From: Parabacteroides goldsteinii DSM 19448 = WAL 12034
GTDB lineage: Bacteria; Bacteroidota; Bacteroidia; Bacteroidales; Tannerellaceae
NCBI RefSeq assembly: GCF_000969835.1
Contig: NZ_KQ033913.1
Location: forward strand, 2,128,102-2,192,101
DNA: 64,000 bases
Direction of reading: 5' to 3'
Part shown: positions 9,901-18,183 of the stretch, piece after piece
Numbering within the stretch: position 1 is the stretch's first letter
Layout: each line of letters starts with the position of its first letter
Translations under genes and position numbers: made by a program
The notes under the pieces: generated by a model
Told to the model about the DNA's origin: nothing
Seen by the model: the letters and a program-made list of their open reading frames with translations, nothing else
Databases searched by the model: none

Positions 9901-10218
9901 CAGTACGCCGCTCTGGTAAAGCGCCACACCGCAGTTGAGCGCCGTCTGTCCGCCGAATGCCAGCAGAATACCTTCGGGGCGTTCCTTTTCGATCACCTTT
10001 TCCACAAAGAAAGGAGTGACGGGCAGGAAATAAACCGTGTCCGCAACCCCTTCCGAAGTCTGTACCGTTGCAATGTTCGGGTTGATAAGCACCGTCTGGA
10101 TGCCCTCTTCCTTGATGGCTTTCAATGCCTGGCTGCCTGAATAGTCGAACTCGCCCGCCTCACCGATCTTGAGGGCGCCCGAACCTAATATCAGGACTTT
10201 CTTTATATCTTCTTTCAT
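6994..10218 (-). CDS. carB: Carbamoyl-phosphate synthase large subunit
   Basis: 1074 residues, full length. It makes carbamoyl phosphate from bicarbonate, ATP and ammonia channelled from CarA, feeding pyrimidine and arginine synthesis. Two homologous ATP-grasp halves are visible: [22 protein letters not shown] at the N-terminus and [20 protein letters not shown] near residue 553, each with its ATP-grasp core. A C-terminal MGS-like regulatory domain ([20 protein letters not shown]) is present. It is the last gene of purF-carA-carB. The carA-carB spacer of 193 bases contains a palindromic tandem array instead of the usual short junction. Confidence 0.97.
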   Translation of the reverse strand: [1074 protein letters not shown]

Positions 10219-10249
10219 TGTCTTTTATTTTTTAATTAATTGAGATGTG

Positions 10250-10404
10250 CTCAAGGTCTCGTTGTGCAGTCCTTCACAAGGTCGTTGTGCAACCCGTCAC
10301 AAGGTCGTTGTGCAACCCGTCACAAGGTCGTTGTGCAGCCCGCCACAAGGTCGTTGTGCAGCCCGCCACAAGGTCGTTGTGCAACCCGCCACAAGGTCGT
10401 TGTG
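10250..10404. repeat. Tandem array of 23-bp palindromic units between carA and carB
   Basis: Five complete 23-bp units (10275-10297, 10298-10320, 10321-10343, 10344-10366, 10367-10389), one partial unit (10390-10404) and one degenerate unit (10250-10274). Each begins CACAAGGTCGTTGTG, a 5-bp stem with a 5-base loop, followed by an 8-base linker with a few base changes. It starts 8 bases beyond the carA stop, so the carAB mRNA would contain a chain of small hairpins. It might terminate, stabilise or set the carA:carB ratio; none of this is shown. Confidence 0.9.
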
Positions 10405-10411
10405 AAAAAAC

Positions 10412-11518
10412 TCAAAGCAACTCCACAAACTTATCGAACATAAACTCCGTATCTGTCGGGCCGCTACAAGCTTCCGGGTGGAACTGTGAGGAGAAGAAAG
10501 GTTTCGTTTTATGTCGGATACCTTCGTTCGTACCGTCGTTCATATTGATGAAGAGCGGTTCCCAATCAGCGCCCAGCGTATCGTTATCCACCGCATATCC
10601 GTGGTTCTGCGAGGTGATGAAGCATTTCTCCGTTCCCACCATGCGAACCGGCTGGTTATGGCTGCGGTGTCCGTATTTCAGTTTGTAGATGGAGGCGCCT
10701 CCGGCTTTTGCCAGCAGTTGGTTGCCCATACAAATACCGCAGATCGGTTTATCTCCGGAGAGTGCCTTGCGGATATTCTGGACGGCCGCATCGCAGGTAT
10801 CCGGGTCGCCGGGGCCGTTGCTGATGAACAGGCCGTCGTAGTCAAGCGTATTGAAATCGTAATCCCAGGGTACGCGGATAACCGTTACATTGCGTTTCAG
10901 CAGGCAGCGGATGATGTTATGTTTCACCCCGCAATCCACCAGGACAACCCGCTTTTTACCTTCGCCTTCTCCATAAGTAATCACTTCCTTACAGGACACT
11001 TTATCTACATAATTCACATTCGCGTACTCTCCGAAATCGGTTGCTTCGGCTTTTTTCCCGCCAATCACGATCTTTCCCATCATCACGCCATGTTCGCGCA
11101 ATTTCTTGGTCAGGGCACGTGTATCGATCCCATAAATTCCGGGAATACCTTCTTCTTTCAACCAGCTTCCCAAACTCCCGACAGCATTCCAATGACTATA
11201 CTCATGACTGTAATCGCTTACAATGATGGCGTCGGCATGTATCTTCTCACTCTCCATGAAAGCGGCAATTCCATCCGCCCCGAACGTACGGGCGGGTACA
11301 CCGTAATTTCCCACCAACGGATAAGTTAACACCATCAGCTGGCCGGCATAAGAAGGGTCGGTCAGGCTTTCAGGATAACCTGTCATGGCAGTGTTGAACA
11401 CTACTTCGCCGGTTACCTCTTTTTCGCAGCCGAAAGAAAAGCCACGAAAAACAGTCCCGTCGTCTAAGATCAAAGTTGCTGTTTTCTCTGTTTGCATATA
11501 ATCTGTATCTTGTGTCAT
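10412..11518 (-). CDS. carA: Carbamoyl-phosphate synthase small (glutaminase) subunit
   Basis: 368 residues. It hydrolyses glutamine and passes ammonia to CarB. The N-terminal CPSase domain begins TATLILDDGTVFRGFSFG. The C-terminal class I glutaminase has nucleophile Cys in GICMGNQLLA and His/Glu in SQFHPEACSGP. The His usually following the nucleophile motif (GICLGHQ) is Asn here. The ATG at 11518 overlaps the purF stop as ATGA. The frame extends further upstream into purF, but the MTQDTDYMQTEK start fits the homologous region and the coupling; ATG 11497 is an alternative. Confidence 0.95.
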   Translation of the reverse strand: MTQDTDYMQTEKTATLILDDGTVFRGFSFGCEKEVTGEVVFNTAMTGYPESLTDPSYAGQLMVLTYPLVGNYGVPARTFGADGIAAFMESEKIHADAIIVSDYSHEYSHWNAVGSLGSWLKEEGIPGIYGIDTRALTKKLREHGVMMGKIVIGGKKAEATDFGEYANVNYVDKVSCKEVITYGEGEGKKRVVLVDCGVKHNIIRCLLKRNVTVIRVPWDYDFNTLDYDGLFISNGPGDPDTCDAAVQNIRKALSGDKPICGICMGNQLLAKAGGASIYKLKYGHRSHNQPVRMVGTEKCFITSQNHGYAVDNDTLGADWEPLFINMNDGTNEGIRHKTKPFFSSQFHPEACSGPTDTEFMFDKFVELL

Positions 11519-13401
11519 TTGACTAAATATTCTTCTTCCATATAATGTATGAAGGCATTGTTCACCATACGTGCACCGCCCGGAGTCGGGTAATCGCCGG
11601 AGAAATACCAGTCGCCCGGATGGTTCAGACAAGAAGCGTGCAGACCTTCCAACGTCTGATAAACGATCTCCACTTTGGCGCGTGTACCGGCCGGTGTAAG
11701 CAGGTCGACCATCTTGGCGGATATTTCCTCATCGGTGAACGGCGCATAAATCTCCTTCACATAGTTGACGATCGGACCTTCCTCCTTCGCTTGCTGCTTC
11801 TTGGCTTTCCAGTATGCCTCGGTGATAACGGATTCCATGCCCCGTTCCTTCAGCAAAGCGACTGCGGCCTTGAAAGCGATAAACTCGTTCATCCGCGACA
11901 TGTCGATACCGTAATAATCCGGATAACGTACCTGCGGAGAGGAAGACACGATCACGATCTTCCGCGGATGCAGGCGGTCCAGGATACCGATAATACTTTG
12001 TTTCAGGGTTGTTCCGCGAACAATGCTATCATCTATTACAACCAGATTATCAACGAATGGTTCGATACTTCCGTAAGTTATATCGTACACATGGGCGGCC
12101 AGGTCGTTACGGCTGTTGCCTTCGGCGATAAAGGTACGCAACTTTATGTCTTTAATCGCTACTTTTTCGGCACGGACACGCATGGAAAGTATCTGGTCGA
12201 GTTCTTCTTCCTGAAGTAGGTGGCTGCGGTCGGCAATCCACTCTTTCTTCAGCTTGTTCAGGTAGTTGTTCAACCCCTCCTGCATTCCGAAATAAGCGAC
12301 CTCCGCCGTATTGGGGATGAAGGAGAAGACTGTATGTTTGATGTCGTAATCGACAGCTTTCAATATCGGGTGCACCAGATTCTCCCCCAGCTTCTTCCGT
12401 TCGCGGTAAATATCCACATCGCTGCCCCGGGAGAAGTAGATACGTTCGAACGAACAGGCTTTATTCTCTTCCGGCTCCACGATCTGCGAAGTACGGAAAC
12501 GGCCGTCTTTACTGATAAACATCGCTTCTCCACGCTGCAACTCCTTTATATCCCCGGCTTGCACGTTCATTGCCGTCTGGATCACCGGACGTTCGGAGGC
12601 CAGCACCACGATCTCGTCGTCGGCATAATAAAAAGCCGGACGGATGCCCCAGGGATCGCGCACGCTGAACGACTCGCCGCTACCGGTCAAGCCACAGATC
12701 ACAAACCCGCCGTCCCAGGTCGGCACGCAACGTTTCAACACATTCGACAGGTCCATATGTCCTTCGATCGCATGTGTAATATCCATGCCCCGCAATCCTT
12801 CTTCTTCATATTTCCGGTACAAACGCTCCACTTCCCTGTCCAGACGGTGTCCCATCTGTTCGAGCATGATATAGGTATCGGCATATTTGCGCGGATGCTG
12901 TCCGATAGCTGTAATTTCTTTGAAAATGTCGTTTACGTTTGTGAGGTTGAAATTTCCGCAAAGAGCGAGGTTCTTGGCTCTCCAGTTGTTGCGGCGTAAA
13001 AAAGGATGGACGTAGGAAATACCGGACTTACCGGTCGTGCTGTAACGGAGGTGCCCCATATAAAGTTCTCCGGCGAAAGGAAGGTTTGCTTTAGCGAAAA
13101 GCGGATCGTTTAATTTACCGGGTGGTAAATCTTTGTAATGATCGTGAACGGCGGCGAATATCTCGGTTATAGCTCCTGTTCCCAACGCTCTTTCCCGAAA
13201 CATATATTCTTCACCGGGGCTTGCTTCTAACTTCACGCAGGCTAAACCGGCTCCTTCCTGTCCGCGGTTATGCTGCTTTTCCATCAGTAAGTAGAGTTTA
13301 TTCAGGCCGTACATCCAGGTACCATACTTTTGATGATAATACTCTAAAGGCTTTAGTAACCGGACCATGGCGACTCCACACTCATGTTTAAGTTGTTCCA
13401 T
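11515..13401 (-). CDS. purF: Amidophosphoribosyltransferase, long form (PurF family)
   Basis: 628 residues. The family transfers glutamine amide nitrogen to PRPP to give phosphoribosylamine, the first step of purine synthesis. The N-terminal Ntn glutaminase has its candidate nucleophile at Cys8 (HECGVAMVRL), with QHNRGQEGAGLA and GHLRYSTTGKSG downstream. The PRPP-binding loop is VVIDDSIVRGTTLKQS (about residue 465). Most PurF proteins are 470-510 residues with Cys at position 2, so this is the longer Bacteroidales form. Cys8 would require propeptide removal to become N-terminal. First gene of an operon with carA and carB. A second, classical PurF elsewhere in the genome is possible. Confidence 0.85.
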   Translation of the reverse strand: MEQLKHECGVAMVRLLKPLEYYHQKYGTWMYGLNKLYLLMEKQHNRGQEGAGLACVKLEASPGEEYMFRERALGTGAITEIFAAVHDHYKDLPPGKLNDPLFAKANLPFAGELYMGHLRYSTTGKSGISYVHPFLRRNNWRAKNLALCGNFNLTNVNDIFKEITAIGQHPRKYADTYIMLEQMGHRLDREVERLYRKYEEEGLRGMDITHAIEGHMDLSNVLKRCVPTWDGGFVICGLTGSGESFSVRDPWGIRPAFYYADDEIVVLASERPVIQTAMNVQAGDIKELQRGEAMFISKDGRFRTSQIVEPEENKACSFERIYFSRGSDVDIYRERKKLGENLVHPILKAVDYDIKHTVFSFIPNTAEVAYFGMQEGLNNYLNKLKKEWIADRSHLLQEEELDQILSMRVRAEKVAIKDIKLRTFIAEGNSRNDLAAHVYDITYGSIEPFVDNLVVIDDSIVRGTTLKQSIIGILDRLHPRKIVIVSSSPQVRYPDYYGIDMSRMNEFIAFKAAVALLKERGMESVITEAYWKAKKQQAKEEGPIVNYVKEIYAPFTDEEISAKMVDLLTPAGTRAKVEIVYQTLEGLHASCLNHPGDWYFSGDYPTPGGARMVNNAFIHYMEEEYLVK

Positions 13402-13428
13402 CTGGTTATATCTTGTTTATTTCAACTG

Positions 13429-13436
13429 CAAAGATA
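13429..13436 (-). promoter_or_regulatory. -7 promoter element of purF-carA-carB
   Basis: TATCTTTG on the minus strand, 27 bases before the purF ATG. The rest of the spacer to 13686 is AT-rich and shows no gene. Confidence 0.5.
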
Positions 13437-13686
13437 CGCACTTTATTAAACACATTGTTCATATTAATGCAAAATAATTGACATATTAATAGAAATAATC
13501 ATTTTATCCGGCATTTAGTTAAAATATTATATATTTCTGTATTGTTTCGACAATAGTACAAATGTAAAGCCAAATAAAGAGGTAGAACTATAATTTATAA
13601 GAAAAAAGTAAATTATAGTGATATATTTACTATGCTAAGAAAGAACAAGCCAGAATCGTTTGTTGTTTTGTTACACCTTCAACAAC

Positions 13687-14085
13687 TTATAAATCTTCAT
13701 TAATTAATCGTTCTATGATATCGATAAAGACAACGGCTTTCGGATAGAGCTCTCTCACTTTATCTTCATTCATCATAATGAAATCATCGTAATCGCCGGA
13801 CTGCCGGTTTGCATACAGATTGGAATAAAATTTCGACTGTTCTTTATCTATCTGTCCAGTCAAGACAAATTCCTTACTGAAGGCTTGTCGTATGCCGGAA
13901 TGGGTTTTAACACAAATACCATGTTTCAGTAACAAAGCGGCTACGGCATAATAGCAGGCATAATACATACGGCTTACAGTTGTATTCCAAAAGCCATGCT
14001 CTATAAGAACCGGCAATTCAATTAAAGTGTCTTTCGCGTTTTGTAAACGTAAAGAAACGAGTGCTCGTCTTTCTTCATCAGTCAT
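13687..14085 (-). CDS. HEPN-domain protein, toxin partner of an MNT antitoxin
   Basis: 132-residue HEPN protein (UPF0332/HepT-like). HEPN members of such pairs are usually RNases held inactive by the nucleotidyltransferase partner, which may AMPylate them. Visible features are the N-terminal helical segment (SRMYYACYYAVAALLLKHG) and the late motif NRQSGDYDDF, which stands where many HEPN proteins have R-x4-6-H. It follows the MNT gene with an ATGA overlap (14085-14082). A role in stress or phage defence is inferred from the pair only. Confidence 0.78.
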   Translation of the reverse strand: MTDEERRALVSLRLQNAKDTLIELPVLIEHGFWNTTVSRMYYACYYAVAALLLKHGICVKTHSGIRQAFSKEFVLTGQIDKEQSKFYSNLYANRQSGDYDDFIMMNEDKVRELYPKAVVFIDIIERLINEDL

Positions 14086-14390
14086 AGTAATATTCCCTCC
14101 TTCATAACATTCTCATAAAATGGAGTGACAAGCCTTCCCCACAGCTTTTGAGAGTATACTATTGGGTTAATAATCACTCCTGTTTCAATCTCAATATCGT
14201 AAAGAGGATAAGTTATTCTCTCCTCATCTTCCAGCTTTATCTTGTCTTTATCCACTAATATCAGCAGGTCGATATCACTGTCGGGCCGTGCATCTCCACG
14301 CGCTTCGCTACCATAAAGTATGGCTTTGACACCTGGGGCCGAATGTCGAAGAACTTCGCGGATGCGGTTGACTATTTCAGGACGTTTCAT
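14082..14390 (-). CDS. MNT-type minimal nucleotidyltransferase (antitoxin partner)
   Basis: 102-residue minimal nucleotidyltransferase. The catalytic signature GSEARGDARPDSDIDLLI (about residues 27-44) is complete, with GS and the D-x-D metal-binding pair. It is encoded directly upstream of the HEPN gene and overlaps it by 4 bases. In studied MntA/HepT pairs the nucleotidyltransferase modifies and neutralises the HEPN RNase; that role is transferred here by family. A -7 element (TATATTTG) lies at 14421-14414. Compare the decayed pair at 51987-52490. Confidence 0.82.
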   Translation of the reverse strand: MKRPEIVNRIREVLRHSAPGVKAILYGSEARGDARPDSDIDLLILVDKDKIKLEDEERITYPLYDIEIETGVIINPIVYSQKLWGRLVTPFYENVMKEGILL

Positions 14391-14434
14391 AAGCTTATAT
14401 ATGTTGTTGATGGCAAATATACGGAATTATTGTT

Positions 14435-17374
14435 TTACAACAAATCTTCCCACTCTTTATCCGTCAGTGACTTCAGCGGATCGTTTTCCGAGATGAATGT
14501 TTCAGCCAGTTCGCTTTTGGATTCCTGGAGGTTGCGTATCTTCTCCTCGATCGTGTCGGCAGTAATAAAGCGGTAGACAAAGACTTGCTTTTCCTGTCCG
14601 ATACGATGAGCACGGCTTTCCGCCTGCAACTCGGCTGCCGGATTCCACCAGGGATCGAGGATGAAAACATAATCGGCATCCGTCAGGTTTAGTCCTACCC
14701 CACCGGCTTTCAGGGAAATGAAAAAGGCGGAAACATCATTGCGGGTAGAGAAACGGGTAATTTCGCTTTCACGGTCGAGGGTACTTCCCGTTAACATCGC
14801 ATATAGCCATTCACGCTCGGTGAAGGCATCCGCCAACAGTTTCAGATGTGTAACGAAAGACGAGAATATCAGCACCTTATGCCCTTCACTAACCAGTGTT
14901 TCAAAAGCATCCAGCACCTGCTCCATCTTCCCCGAACCGCCTTCATAGTCCGCTAAAACCATGTGCGGATGATTCGCCAACTGGCGTAAACGGGTTATAC
15001 CGTTCAATGCGACAAATGAGTTCTTATGGCGCTCCTGCAAAATCGTATTCCGCAGCGCATTCTTCTCTTTCTGGTAAACCTCCCGTTGTTCCGGTGTCAT
15101 TTCACAATAAACCACCTCTTCCGTCAACGGGGGAAGTTCGGGAGCCACCTGTTGCTTGGTGCGCCTCAGAAAGAACGGACGGATAATCTGTTGCAAGCGT
15201 TTGCGGGCATTATCGTTTCCTTCCTTTGTTATCGGATGGATAAAATGTTTCCGGAATCCGTCCGCAGAACCCAGCAGACCGGGATTAATGAAGTTGAATT
15301 GCGCCCACAGATCTTTCAGCGAGTTTTCAATCGGCGTCCCGGTCAGCACCAGGCGATGCTCACATTGCAGGCGGACAACCGAATGGTATGTCATGGAAGC
15401 CGGGTTCTTTATATTCTGGCTTTCATCCAGTATCACATACGTAAAGCGATATTTCTCCAACAGTTCGATATCCCTCCGGAGAAGCCCGTAAGTAACCAAT
15501 ACAATATTATACCGGTCGAAACTCTTCCACGGTTCTTTCCTCTTTTGATCTCCCATATAAGTATAAACGCTCAATGTGCTGAACTTCCGGATCTCCCGTT
15601 TCCAGTTCGGCAACAAAGAGGTCGGCACAACGACTAACGAAGCGGGAACCGTCGTTTCCTCCTTCTCCTTTTTCACCTCTTCATACGGTATCTCACCGGG
15701 CATATCCATTCCGAAAAAGGAAAACTGTCCGCTGCTATCAACTGTTATATTTTGCGGAGCAGGAGAAGATAACACAACTGCTTTCGGTTCTTCCGGATCA
15801 TAGATATGTTGCAACAGCGTAATCGTCTGCAACGTTTTTCCCAACCCCATATCATCCGCCAGGCAAGCACCAAAGCCGTTGGCTGCCAGATGGACCAGCC
15901 AGGAAAAACCGTCCTGCTGATACGGACGCAAAACAGTCTTTATCTTCGGAGGAACAACAACCGATTCTTTCTGTACATACACCTTCGAAACAGTATCCTC
16001 CTGTTCCAACGCGGAAACAACTCCCAGATGCATTTTACGAACCCTGATCTCTTCCGGTCTGTCATCACCGAAAGTAAACAGATCGCTATATTTCTCGAAC
16101 CAGTCTTCAGGAAGTAAGGCGACCTGTCCGTCCGGCAGCACAAACTCCCTTTTTCCTTCCAGAATATGCTTCCTGAAACGGATAAAAGGGAACAGAAAAT
16201 CCCCCATACGCACCGTAATGCGGATATCGAACCAGTCGGGAGAAGGAGAAATCTCCTGTGTCAGCGAAATCTCTCCCAGATAATACCGGAGAGACGTGTC
16301 CGTCTTCACAAAAGAAAAGCAAGACTCCAACTCTGCCTTATGTTGTTGCAGCCAGTCGATAAACGTATAACCGCCTGTTTCGACAACCCTGACAAACTGA
16401 ACATCCGTTATCTGTTTGAAGCCCCATTTCTCCAGTAAGTTGATATAGATTTGTTCCAACTCCAAATCACGTGTATAATAATAGATGACAGGTTTTCCGT
16501 CGACCTTTTCCAACCGGGGATAAGTCAGCTGGCTTTTCTTTCCCGGCGAGAAATAACGGTCTCCATACCGGAAACGCAACTGAAGTGCCGGCTCGTCATT
16601 AATAGACCGCTCCACAGACAATTCAGGGATACAAGTTCTCCTTTCGTGAATAAGATCGAAGCCGGAAGAGGTGGCAGGATAATCGCAAATCAGGGGAAGC
16701 GCAACCATCTCCAGATACTTTTCAGCATCTGCCAGCGGCACTTCCACATATTTCCGGGTCAGAAACGGTGTAACTTTCGAAGCCTCAATCCGCTTGAAAA
16801 CTAAGAGCCGATCATCCAACAAAAGGATAGCCGGTTTTGAAGACAAAACCATAAACTTTCTCTTTTTCTGTAAAGGGATCTCTTCTCCATCCATACGACA
16901 GACAGCTGAATAACGGAAAAAATGATCTGTTATCTCAAAGCGGAAAGAGATCTCCGCAATATTCCCAGAAAAACGCATCCGGTCATGTTCATAAAGCAGT
17001 TTCACACCGGGTTCTTTCATATATACCGGCAAATGATTCGCCTGCATCAACCGGACCATCTCCCTTATTTTCTTATCAATGAAAGGACGGAGTTGCTTCT
17101 TCAACATCTCCGCCGTCACCGAACTCAAAAAGCCGGCCACCGTCTGTTGCCTGGAATATACCTGCATCAGGTTCTTTTCGGAATAACTTTGCGCAATAGC
17201 AATTACGCGCTTCTCCATCTCAGACAACTCCGTATCGTTTCCCGCATGGGTAGCCTGTTCCTCCACACTGATCACATCCTGAGACACAGTTTTAGCAAAA
17301 TAAGGAATAAGTAAAGGTCCCAAAACAGGATGGTTACTTAATGCAATGATTAATATATGGTTCGTGGACATCAA
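14435..17374 (-). CDS. SNF2-family helicase-like ATPase
   Basis: 979-residue SNF2/SWI2 ATPase that would move along or remodel nucleic acid complexes. The N-terminal 450 residues are a poorly conserved region. Motif I is ADDMGLGKTLQTI (about residue 508), motif II is DESQ (FTYVILDESQNIKNP), and motif III is LVLTGTPIENSLKDLW. The C-terminal helicase lobe ends with LNLTDADYVFILDPWWNP and SRAHRIGQEKQVFVYRF. There is no nuclease domain. It is transcribed alone from TAACTTTG at 17404-17397. Bacterial SNF2 proteins of this type are often housekeeping, some are linked to defence; the function here is unknown. Confidence 0.88.
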   Translation of the reverse strand: MMSTNHILIIALSNHPVLGPLLIPYFAKTVSQDVISVEEQATHAGNDTELSEMEKRVIAIAQSYSEKNLMQVYSRQQTVAGFLSSVTAEMLKKQLRPFIDKKIREMVRLMQANHLPVYMKEPGVKLLYEHDRMRFSGNIAEISFRFEITDHFFRYSAVCRMDGEEIPLQKKRKFMVLSSKPAILLLDDRLLVFKRIEASKVTPFLTRKYVEVPLADAEKYLEMVALPLICDYPATSSGFDLIHERRTCIPELSVERSINDEPALQLRFRYGDRYFSPGKKSQLTYPRLEKVDGKPVIYYYTRDLELEQIYINLLEKWGFKQITDVQFVRVVETGGYTFIDWLQQHKAELESCFSFVKTDTSLRYYLGEISLTQEISPSPDWFDIRITVRMGDFLFPFIRFRKHILEGKREFVLPDGQVALLPEDWFEKYSDLFTFGDDRPEEIRVRKMHLGVVSALEQEDTVSKVYVQKESVVVPPKIKTVLRPYQQDGFSWLVHLAANGFGACLADDMGLGKTLQTITLLQHIYDPEEPKAVVLSSPAPQNITVDSSGQFSFFGMDMPGEIPYEEVKKEKEETTVPASLVVVPTSLLPNWKREIRKFSTLSVYTYMGDQKRKEPWKSFDRYNIVLVTYGLLRRDIELLEKYRFTYVILDESQNIKNPASMTYHSVVRLQCEHRLVLTGTPIENSLKDLWAQFNFINPGLLGSADGFRKHFIHPITKEGNDNARKRLQQIIRPFFLRRTKQQVAPELPPLTEEVVYCEMTPEQREVYQKEKNALRNTILQERHKNSFVALNGITRLRQLANHPHMVLADYEGGSGKMEQVLDAFETLVSEGHKVLIFSSFVTHLKLLADAFTEREWLYAMLTGSTLDRESEITRFSTRNDVSAFFISLKAGGVGLNLTDADYVFILDPWWNPAAELQAESRAHRIGQEKQVFVYRFITADTIEEKIRNLQESKSELAETFISENDPLKSLTDKEWEDLL

Positions 17375-17491
17375 CGGTTCTTTTTTATTAAAACTACAAA
17401 GTTACAAGAAAAACAAATAATCATACCTATAGTTCGAACCAAAGATATTTGATTATCTTTATCAGCCATAATCAATACAAACAAAATTATT

Positions 17492-18037
17492 ATGTCATAC
17501 TGCGAATACATAAAGACCACTACTGGTTGGGCTATTGATCTTAACAAGACATATCACGATGAAAAATATGGTTTCCCTATCGAAGATGATAATGAATTAT
17601 TCGGCAGGCTCCTTCTGGAAATCAATCAGGCAGGTTTAAGCTGGTCGACCATACTCAAAAAAGAAACCGCTTTTCGTACAGCCTATGATAATTTCAATAT
17701 CGAAACCATCGCAAACTATACGGAAACAGACGAAGCCAGGCTTTTAGCCGATCCCGGTATCATTCGGAACAGACTAAAAGTAAAAGCCGCCATCCACAAT
17801 GCACAGGCCATTATGGAACTGAAAAATGAATACGGTTCATTTAAAAACTGGCTGGATCACCATCACCCTAAAACCAAGGATGAATGGACTAAACTATTCA
17901 AGAAAACATTCAAATTTACTGGTGGGGAGATCGTCAATGAATTTCTGCTAAGCACAGGCTATCTCGAAGGGGCGCATACGCCTGATTGTCCCATATATCA
18001 GAAAATATTGAAGGAGAGACCGGCATGGAATAGATAA
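17492..18037 (+). CDS. tag: DNA-3-methyladenine glycosylase I
   Basis: 181 residues. It excises 3-methyladenine from alkylated DNA. The Tag-specific zinc site is preserved: Cys4 (MSYCEY), His in KTYHDEKYGFP, and His and Cys in EGAHTPDCPIY near the C-terminus. The helix-hairpin-helix base-excision region (ISWS-like motif AGLSWSTILKKETAF) is present. Divergent from the SNF2 gene with a spacer of about 120 bases. Probably a single-gene transcript. Confidence 0.93.
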   Translation: MSYCEYIKTTTGWAIDLNKTYHDEKYGFPIEDDNELFGRLLLEINQAGLSWSTILKKETAFRTAYDNFNIETIANYTETDEARLLADPGIIRNRLKVKAAIHNAQAIMELKNEYGSFKNWLDHHHPKTKDEWTKLFKKTFKFTGGEIVNEFLLSTGYLEGAHTPDCPIYQKILKERPAWNR

Positions 18038-18064
18038 GACACAGTGATTATCGTTCTTTATTTA

Positions 18065-18129
18065 CTTCTTGTCTGAAAATCAAGAAGATACAATTCAAAT
18101 AACAAAATACTAATCTTCTTTTGATTTTC
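18065..18129 (+). other. Overlapping inverted repeats downstream of tag
   Basis: CTTCTTG (18065-18071) can pair with CAAGAAG (18081-18087). The overlapping segment 18075-18089 can instead pair with 18113-18129 (15-17 bp with two unpaired bases). The structures exclude each other. Probably the tag terminator region, since a promoter for the next gene follows at 18146. Confidence 0.4.
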
Positions 18130-18145
18130 AAGCAATGTTTATTAT

Positions 18146-18153
18146 TACATTTG
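18146..18153 (+). promoter_or_regulatory. -7 promoter element of the unknown gene at 18184
   Basis: TACATTTG. A transcript starting about 7 bases downstream cannot include the in-frame start at 18121, which supports a start at 18184. Confidence 0.5.
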
Positions 18154-18183
18154 CATATAATGTTGAACCTAAATCATAGCTTT

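Noticed and set aside
10240..10688. Plus-strand reading frames through the carA-carB array and into carA
   Set aside because: Open only because the 23-bp unit has no stop in the cycled frames. The peptide is repeats of the array, and the frame overlaps carA antisense.
10685..10735. CarA Asn in place of the usual His (GICMGNQ versus GICLGHQ) as a loss of activity
   Set aside because: The catalytic Cys and the His/Glu pair (HPEACSGP) are present, and to my knowledge Bacteroidetes CarA often carries Asn here.
11519..11632. N-terminal 38-residue extension of CarA within purF
   Set aside because: It translates the purF 3' end in another frame. ATG 11518 gives the typical ATGA overlap and normal length.
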